This document shows positions 1-8,356 of a stretch of 64,000 nt of DNA, piece after piece; position 1 is the first letter of the stretch, and every line of letters begins with the position of its first letter. The stretch is taken from NCBI GenBank assembly GCA_001898335.1, contig MKTS01000009.1:372001-436000 (forward strand). Reading direction: 5' to 3'. The translations under genes and the position numbers were made by a program. The notes under the pieces are model-generated. The model saw only the letters and a program-made list of their open reading frames with translations. It searched no databases and was not told the DNA's origin. The DNA is from Mucilaginibacter sp. 44-25 (GTDB lineage Bacteria; Bacteroidota; Bacteroidia; Sphingobacteriales; Sphingobacteriaceae).

Positions 1-1521
1 CTGGTTAGCAGTAGCCGTATCCGGATAAACATCAAGCACTTTAACGATCCAGTCGGCATCTGTACCGGTGGTACTCACTTTTAGGTTTGCCCAAATGTTA
101 CCGGCCAGGGTAACATCATTATCCAATACATCTGTTTGATACGTTAACACGTCAGGGCGCTTTTCGGCAAAGCGCTGGTCGGCGGTCATGTACTCTCTTT
201 TCATATCAAAGTCAATCCCATCTATAAAAGGCACAGGGTTCATCGGGTCTGATACGAACTCTTTGTAATCGTTTTTGGTAGTTGTTGGCGCGCTGAAAGA
301 AAGTTTACCATCCGGCAACAGGTAAAGGTTCTTTTCCTGCGCCTCAACCGGCGGCCATTGCTTGTAGGTTTTCCATTGGTTTACGCCGGTCTCGAAGGTA
401 TTTATATTAGCGATATCCAAAGGTGTTCCTTTCAGATAGTGACTAAAGAATGCGAACTCGATCTTCTCACGGTACATTGGCCCGGTAGGCCCGTCAAAGC
501 TTACATCGCCTAAATGGTCGCCGTTGCCACGTGCCCAACCACCATGCACCCAGGGGCCCATGGCAAAATAAACAGGTGTGGCGGGGTTATTTTTCACTAA
601 AACTTTATAGGTGTTTATAGCACCGTAAAGGTCTTCGGCATCGTACCAGCCCCCGGTTACCAGGGTAGGTGTTTTAATATCATGCAGGTGTAGCAGAACG
701 TTGCGGTCTTTCCAATGCTGGTCGTAATTCGGATGGTCCATCATTTCGTTCCACAGGCGTATGGTATCCTTGTAATATTTTGCGTTAGAGTTACGCATGC
801 TGCCCATATCCATAAAGAACTTGTAGCCATCATTAGTGCCGGGGTCAAATCCCTGTGCGCGGCGCTGGGTAGGTTTATCGTCCTGGCGATTGGTGAAACC
901 CGGATAAAAGCCAAAGTTCGCCACCAGCATAAACGCCCCGTTATGAAAAGCATCATCGCGGTAAAGGTCAGCAATGGGTGCCTGCGGCGATACCGCTGCC
1001 AAAGCCGGGTGACGGCTCAATAAAGCCGTTGTGCTGTAAAAACCGGGATAAGAGATGCCCCATACCCCTACTTTACCATTGTTGTTAGGCAGGTTTTTAA
1101 TGAGCCAATCAATGGTGTCATACGTATCGGTACCCTCATCCACATCCTTGTTGGTTTTGTGCTGCTCTAATTCAGGGGTCATTTCCTCATAGATACCCTC
1201 GCTCATCCAACGGCCGCGTACATCCTGGTAAACAAATATGTAACCATCATGCACAAACTGCGATGACGGCCCCAGGCCTGCTTTATACTTATCTGTCCCA
1301 TATGGAGCAACGCTGTAAGGCGTCCTATCCATCATGATAGGATACTTTTTCGACTGATCTTTAGGTACGTAAACCGATGTAAACAGCTTTTTGCCATCGC
1401 GCATGGGTATCTGGTACTCATACTTAGTGTAGTTATCTTTGATGTAAGCAGCGTCACTTTGGGCGAAGGAGCTAAAAGCTGAAAGGATAAAGCAAAAAGT
1501 TATAACAAGGGTTCTTTTCAT
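1..1521 (-). CDS. Secreted S15/CocE-NonD family hydrolase (alpha-amino-acid ester hydrolase-like), 3' end beyond window
   Basis: The reading frame is open from an ATG at 1521 to the window edge, giving 507 codons without the C-terminus. The N-terminus is a clear signal peptide (Lys-Arg, hydrophobic core, SSFAQS cleavage region), so the enzyme should be exported. A nucleophile elbow G-I-S-Y-P-G and an upstream YQDVRGRW segment are typical of alpha/beta hydrolases of peptidase family S15. A GWYDAEDLYGA segment resembles the acidic cluster (adjacent Glu-Asp) that binds the substrate amino group in alpha-amino-acid ester hydrolases. That family cleaves esters or amides of amino acids and some beta-lactams; the true substrate is unknown here. 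The C-terminal jelly-roll domain begins near the truncated edge. It is transcribed away from the GH18 gene. Confidence 0.85.
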   Translation of the reverse strand, partial: MKRTLVITFCFILSAFSSFAQSDAAYIKDNYTKYEYQIPMRDGKKLFTSVYVPKDQSKKYPIMMDRTPYSVAPYGTDKYKAGLGPSSQFVHDGYIFVYQDVRGRWMSEGIYEEMTPELEQHKTNKDVDEGTDTYDTIDWLIKNLPNNNGKVGVWGISYPGFYSTTALLSRHPALAAVSPQAPIADLYRDDAFHNGAFMLVANFGFYPGFTNRQDDKPTQRRAQGFDPGTNDGYKFFMDMGSMRNSNAKYYKDTIRLWNEMMDHPNYDQHWKDRNVLLHLHDIKTPTLVTGGWYDAEDLYGAINTYKVLVKNNPATPVYFAMGPWVHGGWARGNGDHLGDVSFDGPTGPMYREKIEFAFFSHYLKGTPLDIANINTFETGVNQWKTYKQWPPVEAQEKNLYLLPDGKLSFSAPTTTKNDYKEFVSDPMNPVPFIDGIDFDMKREYMTADQRFAEKRPDVLTYQTDVLDNDVTLAGNIWANLKVSTTGTDADWIVKVLDVYPDTATANQ

Positions 1522-1783
1522 GTGGTGAATATCAACATTATTCCGTCTATACACAATAACAATACATGCCTTTGACACTCACTCTAATTTTCTCTAAAAT
1601 TAACGAAACCCCGCCAGGGTTAAATACGTTACAATCATTATAAACCAAACAAACCATTTAATCAGGCTATCCTTTCTCTTCTTTCAAACGGCAATTAAAG
1701 CCGATTGCTCCTACTATTCGTTATTTTCTATTGAGGGATGCCCTGTTTTTGCACTTGCCATTTATAAACCAATAGTAATAATT

Positions 1784-2740
1784 ATGAGAACAATTTTTAA
1801 ATCACAGTTAAGCAAAACTTTTGTTACACTCTTGAGTCTGCCGCTCATTTTTACGGCCTGCAAAAAAGACATCACTACCCAAACAACGCCTGCCGAAACT
1901 ACAAAAAACGCCAGCAAGTTAAGCACTGACGCCATAGGCGTTACCGGCCCAAAAGGTGTTTGTTATGTTGAGGTGAACAACAACGACATCCGCAATGTAG
2001 GTAGCTACAAGTTATCTACCGGCCAGCAATTATTTGATATTGCTATCATATTTGCGGCCAATATTAATTATAATACCAGTACACAGAAAGCCGTGCTTTA
2101 CTTTAACCCTCAAGTGAGCAACGTTTTAAACAACAAAGCAACTTATATACAAACGCTGCAGGCTAAAGGTATCAAAGTACTATTATCCATCCTTGGTAAC
2201 CACCAGGGCGCAGGTATTTCTAACTTTCCTAACCAGGCCGCCGCACAGGCATTTGCGCAGCAACTGAGTGATGCCGTAAATACCTACGGACTTGACGGGA
2301 TAGATTTCGACGACGAATACGCCGATTACGGCACCAACGGAACAGGGCAGCCCAATTCAAGCTCGTTTGTTTACCTGGTAACGGCATTACGCCAATTAAT
2401 GCCTAACAAGATCATCTCGTTCTACTTTTATGGCCCGGCATCATCACGATTAAGCTATAATGGTGTTACCGTAGGCTCAAAGGTAAATTACAGCTGGAAC
2501 GCCGTTTACGGCACTTACTCTGTACCAAACGTACCCGGCCTTGCTAAGAGTAATCTTGGGCCGGCGGCTATTGACATACAGGCAACCAGTTCGTCTACCG
2601 CCGCGTCTTTAGCTACACGCACGGTTAATAATAATTATGGTATTTACCTGTATTACAACCTGCCTAATACCGATGTGCATACTTACTTAAGTAGTGTATC
2701 AAATGCGCTTTATGGTAAAGCCACTACTTATAATCCTTAA
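1784..2740 (+). CDS. GH18 endo-beta-N-acetylglucosaminidase-like lipoprotein
   Basis: This is a 318-residue protein with a lipoprotein signal peptide: basic start, hydrophobic stretch, then FTAC with Cys26 as the likely lipidated residue. It would therefore sit on the periplasmic or outer surface. Residues 171-178 read D-G-I-D-F-D-D-E, matching the GH18 catalytic signature DxxDxDxE with Glu178 as general acid. The small single-domain size and the preceding LLSILGNHQGAG strand fit the EndoH/EndoF branch, which cleaves the chitobiose core of N-glycans. The exact substrate is inferred. No SusC/SusD genes lie next to it. A hairpin terminator follows at 2764. Confidence 0.85.
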   Translation: MRTIFKSQLSKTFVTLLSLPLIFTACKKDITTQTTPAETTKNASKLSTDAIGVTGPKGVCYVEVNNNDIRNVGSYKLSTGQQLFDIAIIFAANINYNTSTQKAVLYFNPQVSNVLNNKATYIQTLQAKGIKVLLSILGNHQGAGISNFPNQAAAQAFAQQLSDAVNTYGLDGIDFDDEYADYGTNGTGQPNSSSFVYLVTALRQLMPNKIISFYFYGPASSRLSYNGVTVGSKVNYSWNAVYGTYSVPNVPGLAKSNLGPAAIDIQATSSSTAASLATRTVNNNYGIYLYYNLPNTDVHTYLSSVSNALYGKATTYNP

Positions 2741-2763
2741 TAAATAACAGGGGTGTAAAAGCA

Positions 2764-2790
2764 GAAAGGCAACCAAATTGGTTGCCTTTC
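2764..2790. terminator. Bidirectional hairpin terminator between the GH18 gene and pgk
   Basis: Two perfectly complementary 11-base arms (GAAAGGCAACC and GGTTGCCTTTC) flank a 5-base loop, and a T-rich stretch follows on the plus strand. It sits between convergent genes and could serve both. Confidence 0.8.
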
Positions 2791-2811
2791 TTTATGTAAA
2801 CTAAATGGTTC

Positions 2812-4002
2812 TTATTCGTTAATGGCTTTAACACCCGGAAGCTCTTTACCTTCCATGTACTCTAACAATGCGCCACCACCTGTTGATACGTAGCTAACAT
2901 CGCCAACCATATCAAATTTTGCAACCGCGGCTGCTGAGTCGCCGCCGCCTATCAGTGAGAAAGCACCATTATCGGTTGCTTTAGCAACAGCATCGGCAAT
3001 AGCTTTGGTACCTGCCATAAAGTTATCCATCTCAAATACACCCATAGGGCCATTCCAAAGAATGGTTTTTGATTCTTCAACAACCTTGCTGAAAAGTGTA
3101 ATAGTTTCAGGGCCGATATCTAAACCCATCCACTCATCAGGAATCTGGCCGGTTTTGGCTACATCCTTATTGGCATCGTTAGCAAATTTATCGGCTATCA
3201 CGTTATCAACCGGTAACAGCAGGTTTACGCCTTTTTCTTTTGCTTTTTGTACCAGGCTACGGGCAAGGTCAAGCTTATCAGCCTCTAATAATGAAGTGCC
3301 GATATTGCCGCCATCTGCTTTGGCAAAGGTATAGGCCATGCCACCTCCAATAATTAAATTATCCACCTTATCCATTAGGCGCTCAATCAACTGTATCTTA
3401 TCAGATACTTTTGAGCCGCCCATAATAGCAGTGAATGGCTTGGCAGCACCATTCAATATCTTTTCGGCATTATTCAGTTCAGCTGCCATCAGGTAACCAA
3501 ACACCTTGGCATCCGGGAAGAACTGTGCTATAACGGCTGTTGATGCGTGTGCACGGTGTGCTGTACCAAAAGCGTCGTTAACATAGATATCGCCAAGCTT
3601 TGACAGCTTTTCTGCAAAAGCTACATCACCTTTTTCTTCTTCTTTATAAAAGCGAAGGTTCTCTAATAATAGTACCTCGCCTTTTTCAATCTCTTTAGAT
3701 TTTTCTACCGCTTCCTCGCCTACGCAATCGTTGGCGAATTCTACTTTCTGGCCAAGCAGGTCAGACAGGTGCGGAACCAAATGCTTTAAGCTATATTTTT
3801 CGGTTGGGCCATCTTTTGGCCTGCCCAGGTGCGACATCAGTATAACTGCACCGCCATCCTTAAGAATTTTTTTGATGGTAGGCAGCGCCGCGGTCATGCG
3901 GTTATCGTCGGTAATGTTGTAATTCTCATCCAGTGGAACGTTAAAATCTACACGGATAAGGGCACGTTTACCATTAAAATTTATCTGATCAATTGTCTTC
4001 AT
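2812..4002 (-). CDS. pgk: Phosphoglycerate kinase
   Basis: This 396-residue protein has the usual length for bacterial phosphoglycerate kinase. It catalyses the reversible transfer of phosphate from 1,3-bisphosphoglycerate to ADP in glycolysis. The N-terminal substrate-binding signature RVDFNVPLD, the SHLGRP segment, the basic-patch [11 protein letters not shown] region, the nucleotide-binding GPMGVFE motif and the C-terminal GGGDS loop are all present. It is the last gene of a minus-strand group gap - GNAT - pgk, with about 97 bases between it and the GNAT gene, so it may also have its own promoter. Nothing is unusual in the sequence. Confidence 0.98.
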   Translation of the reverse strand: MKTIDQINFNGKRALIRVDFNVPLDENYNITDDNRMTAALPTIKKILKDGGAVILMSHLGRPKDGPTEKYSLKHLVPHLSDLLGQKVEFANDCVGEEAVEKSKEIEKGEVLLLENLRFYKEEEKGDVAFAEKLSKLGDIYVNDAFGTAHRAHASTAVIAQFFPDAKVFGYLMAAELNNAEKILNGAAKPFTAIMGGSKVSDKIQLIERLMDKVDNLIIGGGMAYTFAKADGGNIGTSLLEADKLDLARSLVQKAKEKGVNLLLPVDNVIADKFANDANKDVAKTGQIPDEWMGLDIGPETITLFSKVVEESKTILWNGPMGVFEMDNFMAGTKAIADAVAKATDNGAFSLIGGGDSAAAVAKFDMVGDVSYVSTGGGALLEYMEGKELPGVKAINE

Positions 4003-4099
4003 TGAAATAGTGTATAATTGATGGAACGGCGCAAAATGCCGAAATTTATTCTAAAGAGCAACCCTAAAGTAAAAAAGGTGTTTGTATTTTATCAAAAAT

Positions 4100-4534
4100 T
4101 CACCTTATCTTAACATACATGGCATGGTGCGGCCCTATGCCCGGGATATCAAACTCCGGGGAGACGATCTCGAACCCTACGCTAAGGTAAAATGGCACCG
4201 CTTTTTTACGCGCATTACACCACATGTAGTTAACCTGCCTGCCACGCAGATACGTAATAGCGAAGTTCACCAGCATAGCACCATAGCCTTTGCCACGGTA
4301 ATTTTCAAGAGTTGCCATTCCTCTTAATTGGTAACCAAGGCCCTCAAAATCTTTATATCCCTGCTCGTGAAATGATGCGATACAAGCCAGCTCATCTTTA
4401 ACAAAATAACCGAGATGAAAGCTGCTGTCCTTTTCGTCATTTACAAAGCGGCATTCATCAAGCGTAAGTTTTCCCTCACGTAAAACTTCGTTGCGGATAG
4501 GCAATACATCATCGGCGGTAATAAACTTAATCAT
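4100..4534 (-). CDS. GNAT family N-acetyltransferase
   Basis: This is a 144-residue single-domain protein. The acetyl-CoA pyrophosphate-binding signature of the GNAT fold is visible at residues 80-85 (R-G-K-G-Y-G), preceded by the LRGMATLENY strand and followed by a helix. The substrate cannot be deduced; relatives acetylate small amines or protein N-termini. Its start overlaps the end of gap by 8 bases, so it is translated from the same message as glyceraldehyde-3-phosphate dehydrogenase. That invites the idea of a link to central carbon metabolism, but coincidental cotranscription is equally possible. Confidence 0.9.
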   Translation of the reverse strand: MIKFITADDVLPIRNEVLREGKLTLDECRFVNDEKDSSFHLGYFVKDELACIASFHEQGYKDFEGLGYQLRGMATLENYRGKGYGAMLVNFAITYLRGRQVNYMWCNARKKAVPFYLSVGFEIVSPEFDIPGIGPHHAMYVKIR

Positions 4535-5528
4535 GCTTACTCAGGCTTATTTTTTCCACAAGATCAGCCAGACGGCTGGAGTAACCCATCTCGTTATCAT
4601 ACCACCCCACCACTTTAACCAGACCGCCTACAATAGAAGTAAGCTGCGCATCAAAAATGCAGCTGTGCGGATTATCTAAAATATCAACAGATACGATCGG
4701 GTCTTCGGTGTATTCCAAGATATTCTTCATAGGGCCGCCGGCCGCGGCTTTAAATGCTTTGTTGATCTCCTCAACAGTAGGCTGATGAGCCAGGCTACAG
4801 GTAAAATCTGTAAGCGACCCATTTAATACCGGCACCCTGATGCCTGCCCCGCCCAATTTACCCTCAAGATGCGGAAATATATTGGTAATAGCCTTAGCAG
4901 CACCTGTGGTTGTTGGGATGATGGATGACGAAGCCGCACGTGCCCGGCGAAGATCTTTATGCGGTGCATCATGCAGGTTTTGGTCGCCCGTCATAGAATG
5001 TACCGTGGTAATGTAGCCATCCTGAATATGCCAGTTATCATCCAGTATCTTCACCATGGCAGCTACATTATTGGTAGTGCATGAGGCGTTTGATAAAATG
5101 GGCGCGTGGATATCAACCGAATCATCGTTAACACCCAACACAACCGTAGGCACGGCCTTGTCTGGAGATGGCGCGGAGATGATAGCTTGTTTGGCTCCTG
5201 CCGTTAGGTGTTTTTGCGCGCCATCAAGAGAGGTGTACTTACCGGTTGATTCGATAACCAGGTCTATGTCCATATTACCCCATGGCAATAGTGCAGGATC
5301 GCCCTGTCGCAGTGCTTGAATACTTTTTCCGTTAACTATTATGGCATCATCGACGGCGGTAACCGTACCATTAAAACCACGGTGAACGGAGTCATATTTA
5401 AAAAGATGGGCAAGTGTGGCGGTATCTGTAAGGTCGTTAATAGCAACAACCTCTATACCCGGCCTGTTCAATATAGTTCTGAGAAAGACACGGCCAATAC
5501 GGCCAAATCCATTAATAGCGATCCTCAT
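4527..5528 (-). CDS. gap: Glyceraldehyde-3-phosphate dehydrogenase, type I
   Basis: This 333-residue protein oxidises glyceraldehyde 3-phosphate to 1,3-bisphosphoglycerate using NAD. The N-terminal Rossmann signature GFGRIGR and the acidic residue of the N-D pair at 31-32 point to NAD preference. The catalytic Cys150 lies in SCTTNN and its partner His177 in TTVHSMTGDQ. The C-terminal WYDNEMGYS motif is intact. It heads the group gap - GNAT - pgk, which places two consecutive glycolytic enzymes in one transcription unit. Confidence 0.98.
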   Translation of the reverse strand: MRIAINGFGRIGRVFLRTILNRPGIEVVAINDLTDTATLAHLFKYDSVHRGFNGTVTAVDDAIIVNGKSIQALRQGDPALLPWGNMDIDLVIESTGKYTSLDGAQKHLTAGAKQAIISAPSPDKAVPTVVLGVNDDSVDIHAPILSNASCTTNNVAAMVKILDDNWHIQDGYITTVHSMTGDQNLHDAPHKDLRRARAASSSIIPTTTGAAKAITNIFPHLEGKLGGAGIRVPVLNGSLTDFTCSLAHQPTVEEINKAFKAAAGGPMKNILEYTEDPIVSVDILDNPHSCIFDAQLTSIVGGLVKVVGWYDNEMGYSSRLADLVEKISLSKHD

Positions 5529-5580
5529 CCGGTAACAAATTAGGATGCAAATTTACTTAAATTAAAAAAGCCTTTCCGGG

Positions 5581-6684
5581 TTATACAAACAAGTTACGGA
5601 ACGATAACTTTTCGCGTTGTTTGGTACGCAAAGCAACTGTAAGCCCCCAATTAAAAAGCATACTCAGAGCAAAAATGAGTATCATCAATATAAAATTACC
5701 CAGAAACGATAATGAGTAAACGGCCACAATCAGTCCGATATTTACTACCGCCAGCAGCAGCGTGGTTTGCATATGGTTGAAGCCGAGGTTAAGTATGCGA
5801 TGGTGGATATGATTACGATCTGCAAGGAAAGGCGACTTACCGTTAAGTATACGCATAGTAAATACCCGCAGTGTATCAAAAATAGGGCCTATTAATATAG
5901 CAAATGTAACCGCAGGGGCAGATATGATCTCAGGAGTATTGGATGCCGTTACTTTATTAATCTCTATAAGCTTTACCGCCATCAATGCTGTTATCAAACC
6001 GATGAGCAGCGAGCCCGCGTCGCCCATAAATATTTTTGCCGGAGTAATATTGAATCGCAAAAAACCAAATAAGGCGCCAACGATAGCTAATGATACTACA
6101 GCCAGTTCATAATGATTTATACAAATGAATATCACGGCAAAAGCACCGTTGGCAACAATACAAGTTGTTGCAGCCAGGCCATCAATACCATCTATGAGGT
6201 TAAAAGCATTTACGATGAGTATGATAAAAAGAATTGACAGGATAACACTTACTGTATAAGAAATATCGTGGTAACCTAATATGCCGTACATGCTGGTAAA
6301 GCGTATATCACCTACAATTACCAGCAAAGTGGCTACGGCAATCTGTATCAGCAGTTTGGTACTGGGGTTAACGCCCGAAAGATCATCTTTTATCCCCATT
6401 ATAAATAATACCAGGCTGCCGGCAAGTAAATAGCTTACCGGTATAGTTTTATCAATAATACTGAACAGCAGCAGGGTGATGGTAAAGCCAACGAAAATAG
6501 CTACACCGCCCAGCCGTGGTATACCATGGTCATGCTGTTTGCGGAAATGGCCAACATCATCATACAAATGCCGTGTTCTGGCCACATGAAGAATAGAAGG
6601 AATGGCGAAAATGGTAATTAAAGCCGAAACTGCAACTACCAATAGGTAGTATACAACATAGTAGGCACCCAAATAGGTTTGCAT
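5581..6684 (-). CDS. MraY/WecA/TagO-type undecaprenyl-phosphate sugar-1-phosphate transferase
   Basis: This 367-residue polytopic membrane protein has about ten or eleven hydrophobic segments. The family transfers a HexNAc-1-phosphate from its UDP sugar to undecaprenyl phosphate at the cytoplasmic face. Diagnostic segments are the Asp pair at residues 100-101 (GIKDDLSG), the NLIDGIDGLA motif around 162-171, the FMGDAGSLLIG motif and the HIHHRIL loop that distinguishes WecA/TagO-type enzymes from MraY. It probably starts repeat-unit synthesis for the polysaccharide operon, which encodes no initiating enzyme of its own. Its sugar specificity cannot be read from the sequence. A GT2 gene lies 54 bases upstream on the same strand. 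Confidence 0.92.
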   Translation of the reverse strand: MQTYLGAYYVVYYLLVVAVSALITIFAIPSILHVARTRHLYDDVGHFRKQHDHGIPRLGGVAIFVGFTITLLLFSIIDKTIPVSYLLAGSLVLFIMGIKDDLSGVNPSTKLLIQIAVATLLVIVGDIRFTSMYGILGYHDISYTVSVILSILFIILIVNAFNLIDGIDGLAATTCIVANGAFAVIFICINHYELAVVSLAIVGALFGFLRFNITPAKIFMGDAGSLLIGLITALMAVKLIEINKVTASNTPEIISAPAVTFAILIGPIFDTLRVFTMRILNGKSPFLADRNHIHHRILNLGFNHMQTTLLLAVVNIGLIVAVYSLSFLGNFILMILIFALSMLFNWGLTVALRTKQREKLSFRNLFV

Positions 6685-6738
6685 CAGTTAAATTAGTTAG
6701 GGGTAATTAACCCCGCAAATATAGAAATTGATACTATT

Positions 6739-7488
6739 TTATAAAAACTGTTTCAACTTTCTTAAAGGTTTGATTATTAAGGCCATAATTGGCAAGCTGA
6801 TATTATTTGCCCGCATAGCCTTTAAATCAAACATGAGCGCCTTTACACGGTTGCTCAAACTCCTGTTACTTACTCCTCCTGTGGTCATCTTTACCATTAC
6901 CATCGGCACGTAATAAGCGTGGGTCCTATTGAGATGCATAAACCTCGACATCAGCTCATAATCAGCCGCGGTTCCATAGGCCAGGCTGTAATTCCCTAAT
7001 TGCTCAAACAGTTCACGTCTGCAGTAAAATGTTGGGTGCGGCGGCATCCATCCGTAGTTAAACAGGCCGTGTTTATAATTGCCACTACGCCATTTACGTA
7101 TAGTATTTCCGGTTGCATCAACATAATCCAGATCGCCGTACACAATATATGCCGGCTGGCTAGAAAACGCTTCGTGTACTACTGTTAAAATTTTTCCGCT
7201 GGCGAAAAAATCATCCGCGTTAAGTACTCCTAATATTTCGCCTGATGACAATTGAATGCCTTTATTCATGGCATCATAAATACCTTTATCCGGTTCAGAA
7301 ATTAAGATGCTGATATTTTTTGCATACCGCGAAAGCACATCGAGGGTGCCATCGGTTGATCCTCCGTCAACAATGATATATTCTACATTAGTATGCTGCT
7401 GGCTAATAACGGAGCGTATACAACGTTCAATTGTATTTACAGCATTATAACACACGGTTATTATTGAAATTTTGGCTGGTTGTGGCAC
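6739..7488 (-). CDS. Glycosyltransferase family 2 (WcaA-like)
   Basis: This 249-residue GT-A fold enzyme starts ISIITVCYNA, has the VDGGSTDGT nucleotide-binding segment around residues 40-48, and a DxD-type metal-binding site N-A-D-D at 90-93. A PHPTFYCRR segment follows, common in colanic-acid-type GT2 enzymes. It lacks transmembrane segments apart from a weakly hydrophobic C-terminal region. It lies directly upstream of the WecA-like gene on the minus strand and diverges from the wza-like gene. It probably adds an early sugar to the lipid-linked repeat unit; donor and acceptor are unknown. Confidence 0.9.
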   Translation of the reverse strand: MPQPAKISIITVCYNAVNTIERCIRSVISQQHTNVEYIIVDGGSTDGTLDVLSRYAKNISILISEPDKGIYDAMNKGIQLSSGEILGVLNADDFFASGKILTVVHEAFSSQPAYIVYGDLDYVDATGNTIRKWRSGNYKHGLFNYGWMPPHPTFYCRRELFEQLGNYSLAYGTAADYELMSRFMHLNRTHAYYVPMVMVKMTTGGVSNRSLSNRVKALMFDLKAMRANNISLPIMALIIKPLRKLKQFL

Positions 7489-7519
7489 TCCAAAGTACTA
7501 TATTTAGCCGCAAATTATG

Positions 7520-7527
7520 TATTTTTG
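7520..7527 (+). promoter_or_regulatory. Candidate Bacteroidota -7 box upstream of the polysaccharide operon
   Basis: TATTTTTG fits the Bacteroidota -7 consensus TAnnTTTG and lies about 50 bases before the wza-like start, in the short divergent region shared with the minus-strand GT2 gene. A convincing -33 TTTG at the expected distance is not seen, so this is a candidate only. Confidence 0.35.
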
Positions 7528-7576
7528 AAAATGCTGCATAATTTATTCCCTGATATTTAGCAGCCAATAACAAAAT

Positions 7577-8356
7577 ATGCGCCTGTTATATTTAACCTAT
7601 TTGATAGCCCTGGTTTTAACTGTGAGTTCATGCTCGTACAAGCAAAACCAGTTACTTTTTCATAACCCTGCTACTACTGCTGATAGTTTGCAGCAGGCAA
7701 CTGTTATTACCCCATACCGCATACAACCCCAGGATATTTTACAGGTACGCAACCTGCAAAGCTTAAAGTATATTGTTGATGACGTGCCTCCATCAACATC
7801 AACAGGCAGTTCTTCCAGCAACACTATTGCCTCGCAGGGGCAAACCTATCAGGTAGAAGAAGATGGTACGGTTACCCTGCCAGCTCTCGGCCATATCCAG
7901 GTAGCGGGCCTCACACGCCCACAGGCCACAAAACTTATTGAGGATCTTTACCATAAAATTTTATTAAAAGACCCTATCATTGAGCTTAAGGTGGTTAATT
8001 TAAAAGTCACCCTGCTGGGTGAGGTAAAGGCCCCGGGCAACTTCCCCCTCACTAAAGATAATACTACATTGGTAGAGATCATAGGCCAGGCAGGCGGTTT
8101 AACCCCGCAAGCCAATGAAAAAAACGTTAAGATCATCCGCGGGAAAAATAAAAGCCAGGTTACCATGATCAACCTGGGAGACTTAAGCGCTGTAACAGAC
8201 CCGCGCACCATTCTGCAAAACGGAGATGTTATTTATGTGGCACAAAATAATAGGGCCATACGTAACGATAACCTACAAAGCTTTAATACATGGGTGCAGC
8301 CTGCCTTGTTGCTGCTTAACACCGCCTTAATTATCTTTACGCTTAGCAGGCAATAA
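7577..8356 (+). CDS. Wza-like polysaccharide export lipoprotein (Poly_export/SLBB)
   Basis: This 259-residue protein has a lipoprotein signal ending SSC, with Cys19 as the lipidation site. A Poly_export domain follows (YRIQPQDILQVRN and the VEEDGTVTLPALG strand), then an SLBB-like segment (VTLLGEVKAPGNFPL ... GGLTPQANEKNVKIIR). A hydrophobic C-terminal helix may span the outer membrane, as in Wza. Members form the outer-membrane channel of capsule or exopolysaccharide export. It is the first gene of the plus-strand operon, and its TAA shares a base with the ATG of the next gene (TAATG), which implies translational coupling. Confidence 0.93.
   Translation: MRLLYLTYLIALVLTVSSCSYKQNQLLFHNPATTADSLQQATVITPYRIQPQDILQVRNLQSLKYIVDDVPPSTSTGSSSSNTIASQGQTYQVEEDGTVTLPALGHIQVAGLTRPQATKLIEDLYHKILLKDPIIELKVVNLKVTLLGEVKAPGNFPLTKDNTTLVEIIGQAGGLTPQANEKNVKIIRGKNKSQVTMINLGDLSAVTDPRTILQNGDVIYVAQNNRAIRNDNLQSFNTWVQPALLLLNTALIIFTLSRQ

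Noticed and set aside
741..1023. Short frames on both strands at 715-1023
   Set aside because: They fall inside the long minus-strand S15-family hydrolase frame, which runs from the edge to 1521.
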